DNA of 64,000 bases from Candidatus Pseudobacter hemicellulosilyticus (GTDB taxonomy: Bacteria > Bacteroidota > Bacteroidia > Chitinophagales > Chitinophagaceae). The position numbers and the translations under genes were made by a program. This document shows, piece after piece, positions 62,767 through 64,000 of the stretch (position 1 is its first letter; each line of letters begins with the position of its first letter). The stretch covers positions 124,001 through 188,000 of the forward strand of contig CP119311.1 in the NCBI GenBank assembly GCA_029202545.1, in the 5' to 3' direction. The notes under the pieces are model-generated. The model was not told where the DNA came from, did not search any database, and saw nothing but the letters and a program-made list of their open reading frames with translations.

Positions 62767-64000
62767 TTAGAAAGAAATATCAAAGCCGAAAGAATAGTTT
62801 TTGCTGAAAGGATACACCCGCGCATCCCCATTGGCCATGGCCTGCTCCGGATCAATATAGTCCGTCCGGAGTTTTGTCCAGGTGAGCAGGTTCTCCCCGC
62901 TGAAGAACATCCGGAACCGGTCTATTTTGAAGCGACGGGTCAGCTGCTGCGGCAGGGTATACCCTACCGTCAGGTTCTTGAGCCGCAGGTAGGCCAGGTT
63001 CTGGAGGTAGCGGTTATTGGTGGCACGCAGTTCATTGTTGGCGTTGAGCGCTACATAGGCCAGCAGGTTGGGGAAATACGCATCGGTATTGGTGGACGAA
63101 TAAACATCCTTTTCAAAATCTACCGGCAGGAAAGAGAAATAAGGCCGGGAATAAGGTCCCCAGAAACGGTCGGCATTGCTGCCGGGATACCAGTTCATTT
63201 TACCCAGGCCCTGGAAGAAGACCGACAGGTCAATATTGTTCCAGCTGGCGTTCAGGTTAATAGCATACTGGTAGCGGGGCGTGGTATTGCCGATCACGCG
63301 CTGATCACCCGGATCATCCAGGGTCCCTTTGCCGGAACTGATAGTGCCATCACCGTTCAGGTCCAGCCAGCGCAGGTCGCCGGCGCGGATGGGAATATTG
63401 TTATCCGTACGTACTTTGTTCAGGAATACCTGGTTGATGGGATAGGTCTTGGCCTCTGCGTCCGTCTTGAAGAACCCGTCTGTGGTATAGCCCCAGATCT
63501 CCCCTATCTTCTTACCCACATACATACTGGTGATAATATTGGTAGGGTTATCGAATTTGGAGACAACGGCATAGTTATCGCTCAGCACTACGTTCACGGA
63601 ATAGTTGAAGGGCTTGCCTGCCAGGACTTTTTTGTCCTTCCAGCCGGCGGTGAATTCAAAGCCTTTGGTCTCAATGCTGGCCGCATTGACCAATGGTTCA
63701 TCAGCGCCAAATACGCCCGGCAGCGGGCTGCCCAGGGTGAGGATATCAGAAGTTACCCGCAGGTATTTATCAAAGCTCAGGGTCAGCCGGTTGTTGAGCA
63801 GGCCGATGTCCACACCACCGTTATAGCTGGTCACTTTTTCCCAGGTCAGGGAACTGGACACGGCGCCGGGGGCGCTATAGTATTTGGCCCGCTCGCCACC
63901 CAGGATATAGGACATGGTGCCGGGATTCATAGTAGGCACATAAGGATAGATGGCGTTCAGCAGGTCGGTGGGGATGGTCTGGTTACCCAGCACACCTACT
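62767..64000 (-). CDS. SusC/RagA-type TonB-dependent transporter, C-terminal part only
   Basis: The frame is open at the right window edge, so only about the last 410 residues are present. They read as a SusC barrel: LGNQTIPTDLLNAIYPYVP, WEKVTSYNGGVDIGLLNNRLTLSFDKYLR, GAGW-type ETKGFEFTAGWKDKK, LRWLDLNGDGTISSGKG, GNTTPRYQYAINLNASWNNIDLSVFFQG and the final LRLKNLTVGYTLPQQ, FGFDISF. It starts the operon that continues into SusD and the EEP genes. Confidence 0.95.
   Translation of the reverse strand, partial: VGVLGNQTIPTDLLNAIYPYVPTMNPGTMSYILGGERAKYYSAPGAVSSSLTWEKVTSYNGGVDIGLLNNRLTLSFDKYLRVTSDILTLGSPLPGVFGADEPLVNAASIETKGFEFTAGWKDKKVLAGKPFNYSVNVVLSDNYAVVSKFDNPTNIITSMYVGKKIGEIWGYTTDGFFKTDAEAKTYPINQVFLNKVRTDNNIPIRAGDLRWLDLNGDGTISSGKGTLDDPGDQRVIGNTTPRYQYAINLNASWNNIDLSVFFQGLGKMNWYPGSNADRFWGPYSRPYFSFLPVDFEKDVYSSTNTDAYFPNLLAYVALNANNELRATNNRYLQNLAYLRLKNLTVGYTLPQQLTRRFKIDRFRMFFSGENLLTWTKLRTDYIDPEQAMANGDARVYPFSKNYSFGFDISF

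Overview
The window looks like a chromosomal segment of a Bacteroidota bacterium, most likely family Chitinophagaceae (Chitinophaga-like). The signs are SusC/SusD pairs, large carboxypeptidase-regulatory-domain TonB receptors, a hybrid two-component sensor/AraC protein, weak ribosome binding sites, and TAnnTTTG-type promoter boxes. Most of it is GC-rich; a block at about 2.4-10.3 kb is visibly more AT-rich and carries defence genes. No rRNA, tRNA, CRISPR array or complete insertion sequence was seen.

Layout. (1) 1-1501: partial outer-membrane beta-barrel receptor with a glycine tract. (2) 1807-2250: SnoaL/DUF4440-type secreted protein with its terminator. (3) 2373-3278: decayed coding remnants on both strands. 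(4) 3316-8319: a four-gene type II CBASS antiphage operon: Cap4 (DUF4297-like nuclease + SAVED), a CD-NTase, Cap2 (E2-E1 fusion), Cap3 (JAMM protease). (5) 8487-10320: an AbiE type IV toxin-antitoxin pair behind a promoter full of palindromes. (6) 10846-16689: a tripartite RND efflux operon (outer-membrane factor, adaptor, pump) ending in a strong terminator. (7) 17041-20531: a probable copper-uptake locus: small Cys protein, Met/His-rich lipoprotein, OprC-like TonB receptor with a CxxxM motif. (8) 20534-27177, minus strand: proA, proB, a secreted protein, an FAD oxidoreductase, an alpha/beta hydrolase and an NDPK-like protein. (9) 27900-28319: small secreted protein.

(10) 28535-40325: a fructan utilisation locus. 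A hybrid two-component regulator with a periplasmic sugar-binding domain is divergent from sugar transporter, fructokinase, SusC, SusD and GH32, which resembles the Bacteroides thetaiotaomicron fructan locus. SusC/SusD import oligosaccharide, GH32 releases fructose, the MFS protein carries it inward and the kinase phosphorylates it. (11) 40437-43488: a large secreted protein with a metzincin-like zinc site, and a NUMOD4/NUMOD1 protein. (12) 43807-52410: a xylose locus: xylB-xylA-SSS symporter divergent from a LacI-family regulator and a GH3 beta-xylosidase, with two near-identical CG-centred operators between. (13) 52417-57253, minus strand: siderophore-type TonB receptor, PepSY membrane protein and alpha/beta hydrolase. 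(14) 57520-64000, minus strand: SusC (partial)-SusD-EEP phosphatase-lipoprotein-EEP phosphatase, a SusCD locus with no visible glycoside hydrolase.

The most notable regions are the CBASS/AbiE island with flanking gene debris, the copper locus, the CAZyme-free SusCD/EEP locus, the unusual secreted metallopeptidase, and a dispersed 14-bp motif (TTGGTTCGTCCCAA) in several intergenic gaps. All assignments come from reading motifs by eye; no database search was run.
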